From contig OY970217.1 of the NCBI GenBank assembly GCA_963713965.1, positions 3,224,001 through 3,288,000 on the forward strand: a DNA stretch of 64,000 nucleotides, given 5' to 3'. Of the stretch, positions 45,403 to 54,392 are shown one piece after another (within the stretch, counting starts at the first letter, position 1; the number at the start of each line of letters is the position of its first letter). Origin of the DNA: CALAGB01 sp963713965. Lineage in GTDB: Bacteria > Chloroflexota > Chloroflexia > Thermomicrobiales > Thermomicrobiaceae. Both the position numbers and the translations under genes were made by a program. The notes under the pieces are model-generated. The model worked only from the letters and a program-made list of their open reading frames with translations, made no database searches and was not told the origin of the DNA.

Positions 45403-46341
45403 ATGGATGGACGACTACAAGTCTTCGCTGGAAACGCCAATCCCGCTCTGGCGGATTCGATCGCGGCAGCTCTGGAAATTCCGCTCGGGCGACGCTTTGT
45501 TGGTTCCTGGAGTGACGGCGAGTCACGTGTGGAACTCGAAGAAAACGTGCGCGGCTCCGACGTCTTCATTATCCAGTCCATGTGCAATCCCGTGAATCAG
45601 AACATTGTCGAGTTCCTCTTGATGCTGGATGCGGCGAAGCGCGCGTCCGCGGCACGGGTTACCGCCGTCGTCCCATATTTCGCATATGCGCGTCAGGAGA
45701 AGAAGACGCGCGGTCGCGAACCAATCAGCGCCAAACTGGTCGCGAATCTTCTGGTTACCGCCGGCACTGATCGAGTATTGGCGCTGGACATGCACGCCCC
45801 GGCCATCGAGGGCTTTTTCGACATACCGGTCGATCACCTGCGATCGACGCCGATTCTTGCGTCACATTTCCATCGCATGCATATGAACGATCTGGTCGTG
45901 GTGAGTCCCGACTCTGGCGGCGTGGGACGAGCCGATGAGTTTCGCATGCGCACCAATGGATCGCTGGCGATCATCTCGAAGAAACACCCGGGACCGGAGC
46001 GGACTGAAATGCTTGAAATGGTCGGCGACGTGCAGGACCGAGAAGCGCTAATCGTCGATGATGTCATCTCGACCGGCGTCACGCTCGTCAAGGCAGCCGA
46101 GACGCTCAAAGCTAGAGGTGCCAAGCTCGTTCGGGCCGCTGTGGTACACGGTGCGTTTGCCGATGGCGCGTTGCAAAGCATACATGACTCGATCATCGAT
46201 AAGATATATGTAACCGACAGCATACCGCTGCCGACGGAAGGGCCGCGCGACAAGATTGAAGTGCTGACCGTGGCACCGCTGCTCGCCGAAGCGATCATGC
46301 GGATACACAAGGATCTCAGTATCAGCGCTCTCTTCACCTAA
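45403..46341 (+). CDS. prs: ribose-phosphate pyrophosphokinase
   Basis: The protein has 312 residues and makes PRPP for nucleotides, His, Trp and NAD. Key motifs are the ATP-binding FVGSWSDGESRVEL, the catalytic flexible loop FAYARQEKKTRGREPISAKL, ALDMHAPAIEGFFDIPVDHL, and the PRPP loop ALIVDDVISTGVTL. It follows the glmU stop codon directly (TAAATG), as in the common glmU-prs gene pair. Confidence 0.96.
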   Translation: MDGRLQVFAGNANPALADSIAAALEIPLGRRFVGSWSDGESRVELEENVRGSDVFIIQSMCNPVNQNIVEFLLMLDAAKRASAARVTAVVPYFAYARQEKKTRGREPISAKLVANLLVTAGTDRVLALDMHAPAIEGFFDIPVDHLRSTPILASHFHRMHMNDLVVVSPDSGGVGRADEFRMRTNGSLAIISKKHPGPERTEMLEMVGDVQDREALIVDDVISTGVTLVKAAETLKARGAKLVRAAVVHGAFADGALQSIHDSIIDKIYVTDSIPLPTEGPRDKIEVLTVAPLLAEAIMRIHKDLSISALFT

Positions 46342-46446
46342 ATTGGTCGCGTTCGAGCCATAGGGAGTACCTATCGCCACGAGCAATCGTGCTTGGCAGT
46401 TCGGGTCTGAAGCCACCGGACCCGCGGCGAGTAGGGATCCAGGAGT

Positions 46447-47739
46447 TTGGAGGATTTGAGTACCGACGGTTGGATACAAATTGGCGTGGTCCTGGTTTCG
46501 TTCGTTGTTCTTTCGATCGCGGCCACGGTTGAACTTGGACTGGCTGTGGTCAACCGCGTTACGATCCGCGCACTGATCGAGGAGCGCGCCGCATCACATC
46601 GCGTGCACTCCCTCGTTGACCGACCTCAAGCCATTCGTTCAGCGGTAGTGTTGCTGGAGTTGGCCTCGGCGGTCATCGCGGCAGCGGCCATCACCGGTCT
46701 GCTTGCACACCACATGACGCGCTATCACGTACTCATCTCGATCCTCGTGAGCGCCGCTGTCCTGTTGATCGCTGGCCGAATCATTCCCAGCATCATCGTG
46801 GCGTCACGCAAGTCACCCGACACCCAACGATTCGAACGCATCGGTGCCGTAATGGCTCTCGTAGTTCGACCGGCAACGGTTGTTGTCGACGGCACGACTC
46901 GCCTGTGTGTTCCATCCGCCCGAGACGGTGAGCGCAATGGAGATGAAGAACTTTTCGAGCCTACAGACGAGAACGGCGAGACGAACGGTCACGACAACGA
47001 CGACGAGATCGAAGAAGAAGAGCACGAGATGATCTCGGGCATTCTTCACCTAGACGAAGCCGTCGCGCGCGAGATCATGGTTCCGCGAACCGATATCAGG
47101 GCCGTTTCGGTCGAATCGCCGGTGATGGAAGTGGTCGAGCTCGCCCGTCAGATGGGTCACTCGCGTATTCCGGTCTATCGGGACTCCATTGACACGATCA
47201 TTGGCGTGGTCTACGCCAAGGATTTCCTGCGGTTCGTGCATGAGGACATCGCCGACGTCGAATTGATCGAACTGCTGCGGCCGGCGTACTTCGTGCCCGA
47301 ATCCAAACGAGTTGGTGAATTGCTGCAGGATTTGCGCAAGGAAAAAGTGCACCTGGCCGTTGTCGTCGACGAGTATGGAGGCACGGCCGGCATCGTCACG
47401 ATCGAGGATATCCTCGAAGAGATCGTTGGCGAGATCCAGGATGAATACGATCGTGAACTTCCCCTGGTGGAGCGCATCGGTCCTGACGAGGTAATCGTTG
47501 ACGGCCGTATTCCCATGGATGAGCTCGCCGAGATCTTCAACACGGATTTCTCCGACGGTGATTTCGACACGATCGGTGGCTTCGTGCAGAAGCAGCTTGG
47601 CCGTATTCCTGATGCCGGTGAAGTGGTCGAATCCGCCGGTCTTCACATCGAGGTACAGGCGGTAGAACATCGCCGCATTCGCAAGCTGCACATCATCCGG
47701 CGAAACGAAGTACCCACCATGGCGGGCGAAAATCCTTGA
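46447..47739 (+). CDS. CNNM/CorC-type transporter-associated protein (DUF21 + CBS pair + CorC_HlyC)
   Basis: The protein has 430 residues. Three hydrophobic segments lie within the first 130 residues (DUF21-like) and an acidic linker at about 155-190. The CBS pair starts REIMVPRTDIRAVSVESPVMEVVELARQ and continues through VVDEYGGTAGIVTIEDILEEIVGEI (in blocks). A C-terminal CorC_HlyC domain has LPLVERIGPDEVIVDGRIPMDEL. Members are linked to Mg2+/Co2+ efflux or resistance. The start is uncertain between TTG 46447 and TTG 46456. It overlaps birA by TTGA. Confidence 0.88.
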   Translation: MEDLSTDGWIQIGVVLVSFVVLSIAATVELGLAVVNRVTIRALIEERAASHRVHSLVDRPQAIRSAVVLLELASAVIAAAAITGLLAHHMTRYHVLISILVSAAVLLIAGRIIPSIIVASRKSPDTQRFERIGAVMALVVRPATVVVDGTTRLCVPSARDGERNGDEELFEPTDENGETNGHDNDDEIEEEEHEMISGILHLDEAVAREIMVPRTDIRAVSVESPVMEVVELARQMGHSRIPVYRDSIDTIIGVVYAKDFLRFVHEDIADVELIELLRPAYFVPESKRVGELLQDLRKEKVHLAVVVDEYGGTAGIVTIEDILEEIVGEIQDEYDRELPLVERIGPDEVIVDGRIPMDELAEIFNTDFSDGDFDTIGGFVQKQLGRIPDAGEVVESAGLHIEVQAVEHRRIRKLHIIRRNEVPTMAGENP

Positions 47740-48329
47740 GCAAAACGGCCCGTCTCGCGCTTGACTGGCATGTGATCAGGCTTGCAGCTGTCGGTTCGAC
47801 CATGGATGAGGCTGCCGAGCACGCGCGGGACGGCGCACCGGCGGGGACCATCGTGGTTGCCGATCACCAGACAGCCGGCCGGGGGCAACGCGGACATAGC
47901 TGGCTGGAGACACCCGGTACCTGTCTGCTGGCCACCATCGTGTTTCGACCCCAGCTCGGGGTCGCCGTTTCTCCGCATCTTTCGCACGTCATCGCAGGCC
48001 GAGTGGCCGGTGCGCTGAACCGGATCGCCGCGGTGGAAACGGCCATCAAGCCACCCAATGACGTTCTCATTGGTGGACGCAAGGTCTGCGGAATCCTCAG
48101 TCAGTCGAGCATTCGGGGCGACGTACTGGACTATCTCCTTATCGGGATTGGCTTGAACGTCAATGTGGAGGAAGCTGATCTTCCGCTACCGACCGCGACG
48201 AGCTTGCTCGTCGAGACTGGTAGAAACTTTGATCGGGATGTACTGCTGCGCGTGATTCTCGACGAACTGACCACAATACCTGGCCTGTGCACGCGACGGC
48301 CCTCGGAAAGTCGAAACTTCCAGGATTGA
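47736..48329 (+). CDS. birA: biotin--[acetyl-CoA-carboxylase] ligase
   Basis: The protein has 197 residues and is a short, single catalytic-domain enzyme with no N-terminal helix-turn-helix repressor domain. Biotinyl-AMP binding is through GRGQRGHSW, and lysine/nucleotide contacts through IKPPNDVLIGGRKVCGIL and LIGIGLNVN. The C-terminal SH3-like domain of full BirA is missing or reduced, as the protein ends soon after ILDELTT; a typical ligase is about 240 or more residues. It starts at TTG 47736, overlapping the CorC-type stop. A true shortened form or an unseen 3' frameshift are both possible. Confidence 0.85.
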   Translation: MSKTARLALDWHVIRLAAVGSTMDEAAEHARDGAPAGTIVVADHQTAGRGQRGHSWLETPGTCLLATIVFRPQLGVAVSPHLSHVIAGRVAGALNRIAAVETAIKPPNDVLIGGRKVCGILSQSSIRGDVLDYLLIGIGLNVNVEEADLPLPTATSLLVETGRNFDRDVLLRVILDELTTIPGLCTRRPSESRNFQD

Positions 48330-48464
48330 CCGCTATTCCGCCATCTCTCGCGACCGATCTCCCGACATCTGAACGCCTGAGCGGTCTAGCGCCCGCGGCT
48401 TGAGCTTGCGGTCATTCTGAGAGCGTCAGCGGAGGCTGAAATCCGACCGCGAATGGCGGTTTGC

Positions 48465-48470
48465 TATACT
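48465..48470 (+). promoter_or_regulatory. extended -10 of the acyl-CoA dehydrogenase unit
   Basis: TGC TATACT with a weak -35, 76 bases upstream of the start codon at 48546. The upstream 135 bases after birA hold nothing else recognisable. Confidence 0.5.
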
Positions 48471-48545
48471 CGCCTCGATGCGCGGAATCGGACTGCGAGC
48501 GTGGTTCCTGCGCACGCCACAGATAAACGACAGCAGGAGGCGCGG

Positions 48546-49757
48546 ATGGATTTCCAATATACCGACGAGCAGGTTCAGGTTCGCGACATGGTCCGTGATT
48601 TCGCCAATCGAGAGGTCGCTCCGCACATTCAGGAGTGGGACTCGAGCGGCGAATATCATCCCGAAGTCCTGTACAAAATGGGCGAAGAGGGCATTTTGGG
48701 ACTGCCGATTCCCGAGCGCTATGGTGGCGGCGGATTCGATTACGTCAGTTTCGCACTCGCGTGCGAGGAGCTAGAAGCAGTCGACACCTTCCTGCGCGTC
48801 GTCATGAGCGTCCACGTCGGTCTCAATAGCCTCACTCTGCATCAATGGGGTACTGAAGAGCAGAAACAGCGCTGGCTCGCACCACAGGCCAAAGGTGAGA
48901 AGCTGGCGACCTTCGGTCTAACCGAACCCGGAGCGGGTTCCGACGCGGGAAACATCCAGACGCGAGCGGTCCGCGACGGTGATCACTATGTCTTGAACGG
49001 CGAGAAGATGTGGATCTCACTGGCTAACACCGCGGACCACTTCCTCGTCTTCGCCACCGTCGATCCCTCAAAGAAGCATCACGGTCTGGTCGCGTTCATG
49101 CTCGAACGCGGAATGGACGGGCTGACGACGGGCTCGCTGCACGGCAAGCTCGGCGTGCGCGCTGGAGATACCGGCTGGCTCAACTTCAACAACGTTCGCG
49201 TTCCGGTCGAAAATCGCATCGGCGAAGAGGGCGAAGGCTTCAAGATCGCCATGAGCTCCATCGATCAGGGACGGTTTACGGTTGCCGCCGGCGCCGTCGG
49301 ACTGATCGGCGCGTCCCTCAACGCCAGCCTTAAGTATTGTCACGAGCGTGAAGCGTTCGGTTCTGAGATTGGACAGTTTGAACTCGTGCAGCAGATGGTC
49401 GCCAAGATGGTTGCCGGATACGAGTCGTCGCGACTCCTCGTACTCCAAGCTGCCGAACTGAAGAACCGCGGAATTCGCAACACCAAAGAGACGTCGCTGG
49501 CCAAGTGGGTCGCCTGCGACCACGCCTTCAATGCAGCAAACGACGCCATCGAGATTCATGGCGCCTATGGCTACTCGAGCGAGTACCCAGTTGAGCGCTA
49601 CATGCGTAACTCCCGAGGCGCGATGATCTACGAAGGTACCCGTGAAGTTCATCAGCTCGTTCAGGGCGGATACGCGCTCGGTTACCGGGTCGATCGACCG
49701 CTGCGCTGTCCGCAGCCACCGGCTCAAGCATGGGAAAAAGAGACGGCGAAGGCATAG
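48546..49757 (+). CDS. acyl-CoA dehydrogenase
   Basis: The protein has 403 residues and is a complete FAD-dependent enzyme. FAD/substrate signatures are FGLTEPGAGSDAGNIQT and YEGTREVHQLVQGGYAL, with the catalytic-base Glu region in the latter (MIYEGTREV, as in short/medium-chain and butyryl-CoA types). NAANDAIEIHGAYGYSSEYP is also typical. ATG 48546 follows CAGGAGG. It introduces the alpha-beta double bond into acyl-CoA and passes electrons to ETF, which is encoded downstream at 51182-52965. Chain length is not determinable. Confidence 0.93.
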   Translation: MDFQYTDEQVQVRDMVRDFANREVAPHIQEWDSSGEYHPEVLYKMGEEGILGLPIPERYGGGGFDYVSFALACEELEAVDTFLRVVMSVHVGLNSLTLHQWGTEEQKQRWLAPQAKGEKLATFGLTEPGAGSDAGNIQTRAVRDGDHYVLNGEKMWISLANTADHFLVFATVDPSKKHHGLVAFMLERGMDGLTTGSLHGKLGVRAGDTGWLNFNNVRVPVENRIGEEGEGFKIAMSSIDQGRFTVAAGAVGLIGASLNASLKYCHEREAFGSEIGQFELVQQMVAKMVAGYESSRLLVLQAAELKNRGIRNTKETSLAKWVACDHAFNAANDAIEIHGAYGYSSEYPVERYMRNSRGAMIYEGTREVHQLVQGGYALGYRVDRPLRCPQPPAQAWEKETAKA

Positions 49758-49822
49758 CGCGGGATGGACTATTCCGCTGGCGCATGCCGAGATGTCGGCC
49801 GTGACTCCCGCGAGGTGAGTTC

Positions 49823-50362
49823 ATGGCGGTGATCATCCCGTTCGGCGGTAAGACACCAAAAGTGGCGGATGACGCATTCCTCGCTCCGACCGCGGTGCTG
49901 ATCGGTGACGTTCAGGTGGAGTCCGGCGCGAGCGTCTGGTTCGGCGTGGTGTTGCGCGGTGATGTGGAATCAATCCGCATCGGGCAGCGCAGCAACGTGC
50001 AGGACAACACCGTCATTCACGTGGATCAAGACGCGCCGACTTCGCTCGATGCCGACGTCACCATCGGACATGGAGCGATCGTCCATGGTTGCACGGTCGG
50101 AGCGGGGGCACAGGTCGGCATGGGCGCGATCGTCCTGTCTCATGCCGTGATCGGATCGGGCAGCATGGTGGCGGCCGGCGCTGTCGTTCCTGAGGGTATG
50201 CACGTTCCGGACGGCGCGCTGGTGATGGGCGTCCCCGGACGCATCAAGCGTGACGTGACCGACGATGAACGTCGAGCTCTGATCCAGCGCGCCCAAGCCT
50301 ACTCCGATCGAGGCGCTATTTATCGCGCCATCGTCCGCGACTTGGATACCTCCAACTCCTAG
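49823..50362 (+). CDS. gamma-carbonic anhydrase family protein
   Basis: The protein has 179 residues: a left-handed beta-helix of hexapeptide repeats (GASVWFGVVLRGDVESIRIG) with metal-ligand histidines in NTVIHVD and IGHGAIVHGCTVG. It belongs to the YrdA/PaaY-like group, which includes true zinc carbonic anhydrases, thioesterases and proteins of unknown role. It lies between the acyl-CoA dehydrogenase and the enoyl-CoA hydratase; such PaaY-like proteins are often embedded in CoA-ester operons, so a thioesterase role is possible here. Confidence 0.9.
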   Translation: MAVIIPFGGKTPKVADDAFLAPTAVLIGDVQVESGASVWFGVVLRGDVESIRIGQRSNVQDNTVIHVDQDAPTSLDADVTIGHGAIVHGCTVGAGAQVGMGAIVLSHAVIGSGSMVAAGAVVPEGMHVPDGALVMGVPGRIKRDVTDDERRALIQRAQAYSDRGAIYRAIVRDLDTSNS

Positions 50363-50377
50363 TGAAAGTGCAGGCGT

Positions 50378-51151
50378 ATGCCCATCGATGTCGAGCGATC
50401 AGGACACGTCGCCACCATCACGCTGAACCGCCCGGAAGTGCTGAACGCGTTCAACACAGATCACCTATCCGCGCTGCGTTCCGCCATCGATCAACTTTCG
50501 GGCGATCATGAGGTTCGAGCCGTTATCCTGACTGGAGCAGGTGAGCGGGCATTTGCCGCGGGGGCGGACATCGCCGAAATGCGCACGAAATCCCCTTCCG
50601 AGGCGCTTGCGTTCTCGGCGATGGGCCACGGAGTCTGCAGGGCGATTGAGGCGGCGCGTCAACCCTATATCGCGGCAGTGAACGGTTTCGCCCTGGGCGG
50701 TGGTTGCGAGATCGCGCTGGCATGTGACATTCGCCTTGCGTCGGAGAACGCCGCACTCGGGCAGCCTGAGGTGACGCTTGGTATTCTGCCTGGTTGGGGC
50801 GGGACGCAGCGTCTCACTCGTCTCGTGGGGTCGGGCATCGCACGCGAGCTCATCTATACCGGGAGACGCGTCAAGGCGGACGAAGCGGCGCGGCTCGGAA
50901 TGGTCAATGCGGTCTACCCATCATCGGAGCTGATGGGGAAAGCGATGGAGATGGCCGAATTGATCGCCGGCAACGCACCGATCGCTGTCAGTCGCAGCAA
51001 AGACGCGATCTCCCGCGCTCTCGACGTCGAGCTCGACACCGGTCTCGAATTTGAGGCCAAGGTTTTCGCCCTCTCATTCGACACGAGCGACCAGAAAGAG
51101 GGCATGGGAGCGTTTCTCGAGCGTCGCAAAGCGACATTCACGGGCCAATAA
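50378..51151 (+). CDS. enoyl-CoA hydratase
   Basis: The protein has 257 residues with a crotonase fold. The oxyanion hole is at AFAAGADIAEM and NGFALGGGCEIALACD, and the two catalytic glutamates are in GGGCEIA and GQPEVTLGILPGWGGTQRL, so a true hydratase is likely. It hydrates trans-2-enoyl-CoA, the product of the dehydrogenase encoded upstream. It starts 15 bases after the carbonic-anhydrase-like gene and 30 bases before etfB, all one unit. Confidence 0.93.
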   Translation: MPIDVERSGHVATITLNRPEVLNAFNTDHLSALRSAIDQLSGDHEVRAVILTGAGERAFAAGADIAEMRTKSPSEALAFSAMGHGVCRAIEAARQPYIAAVNGFALGGGCEIALACDIRLASENAALGQPEVTLGILPGWGGTQRLTRLVGSGIARELIYTGRRVKADEAARLGMVNAVYPSSELMGKAMEMAELIAGNAPIAVSRSKDAISRALDVELDTGLEFEAKVFALSFDTSDQKEGMGAFLERRKATFTGQ

Positions 51152-51181
51152 CGTGGATTTGAATGGTATGGAGGGCTTCGA

Positions 51182-51946
51182 TTGAACATCGCCGTACTGG
51201 TGAAGCAGGTCCCGGACCCCAATGCGGTGCGGTTCGACTCACGAGCGGGCGACATATTGCCCGGAACCTCCGTTGTCCCGAACGAGTACGACCTCGCGGC
51301 CGCCGAAGCGGCCGTGCGCCTCTCTGAGACATTTGACGGCGTTGAGATCGTCGTGGCCAACGTCGGTAACGCTCGCGACTCGCTCAATCGCTGTTTGGCG
51401 ATGGGAGCGGATCGGGCCGTCGCTATTGAGCCGCCCTCTGATCGTCTCGATAGTCTGGCAACCGCCCGTGTGCTTGCATCCTGGCTGCAATCGGGCGCAT
51501 TTGATCTCATTCTGACTGGACAAGAAGCAAGTGACGGTGGGACAGGCAACGTTGCGCCTCAGCTTGCCGCACTGCTGGGGCTACCGATCGTGAGCAACGT
51601 CATTGGGCTCGAATACCAGAACAGCGAACTGACGCTCAAACGCGAGATCGAGGACGGTCATCAAGTCGTCACCGTGCGCACGCCAGCGGTCCTTTCGGTG
51701 CTTACGGCTCTGAACGAGCCGCGCCATCCGACTTTGAAGGGCATCATGGGGGCGCGCCGCAAGCCGACCGAGTCAATCAAGCCGGAAGTACCCGCAGAGC
51801 AGCTTCAACCAGTGCAGTCGTGGGGCTCTCTCTTCGCCGAGGAACAGACCATCGCAGGCGTCATGGTCCAGGATGAAGAGCCGGAAGTGGCGGTCGAGAA
51901 GCTGATGGCGTTCCTGGAAGAACACAAATTCATTGATCCACGCTAG
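51182..51946 (+). CDS. etfB: electron transfer flavoprotein beta subunit (FixA/EtfB)
   Basis: The protein has 254 residues. The N-terminus NIAVLVKQVPDPNAVRFD is typical. The nucleotide-binding segment FDLILTGQEASDGGTGNVAPQLA and LKREIEDGHQVV follow. It starts at TTG 51182. With EtfA it accepts electrons from acyl-CoA dehydrogenases. The adjacent fixC suggests delivery to quinone, or a FixAB-type bifurcating complex; the second-FAD signatures cannot be judged by eye. Confidence 0.93.
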   Translation: MNIAVLVKQVPDPNAVRFDSRAGDILPGTSVVPNEYDLAAAEAAVRLSETFDGVEIVVANVGNARDSLNRCLAMGADRAVAIEPPSDRLDSLATARVLASWLQSGAFDLILTGQEASDGGTGNVAPQLAALLGLPIVSNVIGLEYQNSELTLKREIEDGHQVVTVRTPAVLSVLTALNEPRHPTLKGIMGARRKPTESIKPEVPAEQLQPVQSWGSLFAEEQTIAGVMVQDEEPEVAVEKLMAFLEEHKFIDPR

Positions 51947-51975
51947 GCCGTTGCTGGAGGGAGTTCGGATCGCAC

Positions 51976-52965
51976 GTGAGTAACAACGTATTGATCTTCA
52001 CGGAGCTTGGAGAAGACGGGGATCTTAGAGCGTCGACGGCTGAACTTTTCGGTGTCGGACGATCTCTGGCGGATGAACTGGGCGGCTCGCTCGTCGCCGC
52101 GATTTTTGGGGATGCCACTGAAGCCCCAGTAGCCCACGTCGCCGAGCTTGGCGCCGATCGTGTCCTGACCTCGAGTGATCCGGCATTGTCAGATATCACC
52201 GTCGACGCCCATTCGCGTGCGTTGGATGCAGCCATGGATGCAGCTGACCCCGCCATCGTACTTCTCTCCGGCACCACGGCGGGTCGTGATCTGGCAGCTT
52301 ACGCGGCCGCAAAACGCGGCACGGCTCATCTCGTGGACGCCGTCGACGTGTCGCTCGACGCTGATGATGTGGTCGTGCGACGTCCAGTGTTCCAGGGCAA
52401 GCTGCAAACGGAGGCGCGCGCTTCATGCAATCAAGTCGTCTTCATCACGATTCGCTCAGGCTCATATTCGCCGCCTGAGCGGGAGTCTGGTCGCACGGTT
52501 AAGGCGGAGCCGCTTGCCGTTCAAATCAACCCAGACGACCTGCGGGTCAAGGTTGTCGAACTTCTCGAATCGAAGGCAGGCTCGGCGAACCTCGAGGCAG
52601 CGGACGTGGTCGTCATCGGGGGACGGGGATTGGGCGAATCGGATAACTTCTCACTCGCCGAACGTCTTGCCGAGGCATTCGACGGTGCCGTGGGAGCCAC
52701 GCGCGCAGTCAGCGATCTCGGCTGGCGGCCGCATTCTGACCAGGTTGGACAGACCGGACGAACCATCGCACCCAAGCTCTACATCGGCGTTGGTGTCTCC
52801 GGAGCCGTGCAGCATACGGTTGGAATGCGCGGGTCCGAGCTTGTAGTGGCGATCAACCGGGATCCAGACGCGCCGATCTTCAAGTTGGCCGACTTCGGCA
52901 TCGTTGGAGATCTCTTTGAGATCGTCCCCATCCTGACCGAGCGCGTGCGGCAGGCTCGTTCTTGA
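51976..52965 (+). CDS. etfA: electron transfer flavoprotein alpha subunit (FixB/EtfA)
   Basis: The protein has 329 residues. The N-terminal domain has AAIFGDATEAPVAHVAELGAD and LSGTTAGRDLAAYAA. The FAD-binding C-terminal domain begins DVVVIGGRGLGESDNFSLAERLAEA, with VGATRAVSDLGWRPHSDQVGQTG, TIAPKLYIGVGVSGAVQH and INRDPDAPIFKLADFGIVGD. All FAD contacts appear intact. It starts at GTG 51976, 29 bases after etfB. Confidence 0.95.
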   Translation: MSNNVLIFTELGEDGDLRASTAELFGVGRSLADELGGSLVAAIFGDATEAPVAHVAELGADRVLTSSDPALSDITVDAHSRALDAAMDAADPAIVLLSGTTAGRDLAAYAAAKRGTAHLVDAVDVSLDADDVVVRRPVFQGKLQTEARASCNQVVFITIRSGSYSPPERESGRTVKAEPLAVQINPDDLRVKVVELLESKAGSANLEAADVVVIGGRGLGESDNFSLAERLAEAFDGAVGATRAVSDLGWRPHSDQVGQTGRTIAPKLYIGVGVSGAVQHTVGMRGSELVVAINRDPDAPIFKLADFGIVGDLFEIVPILTERVRQARS

Positions 52966-53016
52966 TGACCGGGAGTCGAGCGATGAACGACGTGCGCAAG
53001 CGACATTGGAGGTCAG

Positions 53017-54315
53017 ATGCAGGATGAACGCGTTGACGCGATCGTCGTTGGCGCCGGTCCTGCTGGTGTTGCCACGGCACTGACGCTCGCTCGTGCTGGA
53101 CTCGAGGTCGTCGTCATCGAGCGAGGCGCCTATCCTGGTGCCAAGAACGTGATGGGCGGCATCCTCTATCGGCAACCGACTGAGCTGTTCGTGCCTGATT
53201 TCACGAAATCCGCGCCGCTGGAACGGGCCATCATCGAGCAGCGCTACATGGTCCTCACCGACGACAGCGCCTTCAGCGGCACCTACAGAACGCAAGCGTT
53301 CGCTGAGCCACCTCACAACGCGTTCAGTGTGATGCGCGCTGACTGGGACCAGTGGTTTGCGCAGCAAGCGGAAGAGGCAGGTGCGTTCATCATCCCGCAG
53401 ATGACCGTTGTCGACCTGATCTGGCGCGACGGCAAGATCGACGGCGTTCGCACTGGAGACGAAGAGGGTGATCTGCGCGCCGATGTGGTCGTGATCGCCG
53501 ATGGCGCTAACTCGTTGCTGGCCCAGAAAGCGGGGATGCGCCGGGAGTGGCAGCCGGACGAGCAGGCGCTGGTGGCCAAGGAGATCGTGCGGCTTTCAGA
53601 GCAGACAATCAACGACCGCTTCAACGTTCCATCGGGTCTCGGTGTCGCTATGGAGATCTTCGGCAAGTCGACTGCCGGGCTGCTTGGATACGGGTTCATC
53701 TACACGAATCGGGAGAGCATCTCGATCGGAACTGGGGCGATGCTCTCGGATCTCATTACGTCCGGTCTCAACGTCAACGATATCCTCAACGATTTCAAGC
53801 AGCATCCCACGATTGCACCGCTTCTAATGGGTGGCGAAACAACCGAGTATTCAGCGCATCTTATCCCTGAAAGTGGCTGGAACGGATTGCCGGAACTGTA
53901 CGCTGACGGGGCGCTACTGGTTGGGGATGCCGCTGGGTTGGTGAACGCGATGAACCGAGAGGGCTCCAATTTCGCCATGGTCTCGGGCAAACTCGCGGCG
54001 CAGGCCATCATCGAGGCCAAGGAGGCGGGCGATTTCTCAGCTATGACGCTCAGTCGCTACCGGGAGCTTCTGGAAGAGACGTTCGTGCTCAAGGACCTGC
54101 ATAAGATCCGCAACATGAAGACGTTCGCGCACGATCGACCGCATATGCTGACCGAGATTCCGGAGATGATGTCTCACGTGGCGCGTGAGTACCTGACCGT
54201 AGACAACCTTCCGCTGTCAGCGAAGCAGAAACAGATTGGTAAAACGCTACGGACAGGTCTGCCCGTCCGCCGCATGCTCAACGATGTCACCGGTCTGATC
54301 CGCGCGATGAGATAA
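53017..54315 (+). CDS. fixC: FixC-type flavoprotein (electron transfer flavoprotein:quinone oxidoreductase family)
   Basis: The protein has 432 residues. The N-terminal FAD fold is VVGAGPAGVATALTLARAGLEVVVIERG. Then come KNVMGGILY and VVIADGANSLLAQKAG, and the second FAD motif is GALLVGDAAGLVNAMNREGSNFAMVSGKLAA. It takes electrons from ETF to the quinone pool. The FixX ferredoxin that normally partners FixC is not encoded downstream, where a terminator follows at once. The ATG at 53017 follows GGAGG. It closes the acyl-CoA oxidation unit. Confidence 0.92.
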   Translation: MQDERVDAIVVGAGPAGVATALTLARAGLEVVVIERGAYPGAKNVMGGILYRQPTELFVPDFTKSAPLERAIIEQRYMVLTDDSAFSGTYRTQAFAEPPHNAFSVMRADWDQWFAQQAEEAGAFIIPQMTVVDLIWRDGKIDGVRTGDEEGDLRADVVVIADGANSLLAQKAGMRREWQPDEQALVAKEIVRLSEQTINDRFNVPSGLGVAMEIFGKSTAGLLGYGFIYTNRESISIGTGAMLSDLITSGLNVNDILNDFKQHPTIAPLLMGGETTEYSAHLIPESGWNGLPELYADGALLVGDAAGLVNAMNREGSNFAMVSGKLAAQAIIEAKEAGDFSAMTLSRYRELLEETFVLKDLHKIRNMKTFAHDRPHMLTEIPEMMSHVAREYLTVDNLPLSAKQKQIGKTLRTGLPVRRMLNDVTGLIRAMR

Positions 54316-54343
54316 ACTGGCGAAATTGAGGTGAAACGGAGAA

Positions 54344-54373
54344 GAGCCGCGCCATGTCGGCGCGGCTCCTTCG
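54344..54373. terminator. bidirectional terminator between fixC and the PHP-domain gene
   Basis: Perfect 10-bp stem GAGCCGCGCC (54344-54353) / GGCGCGGCTC (54359-54368), followed by CTTCG. It lies between convergent genes. Confidence 0.75.
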
Positions 54374-54392
54374 TCATTACAGACTTTGACGA

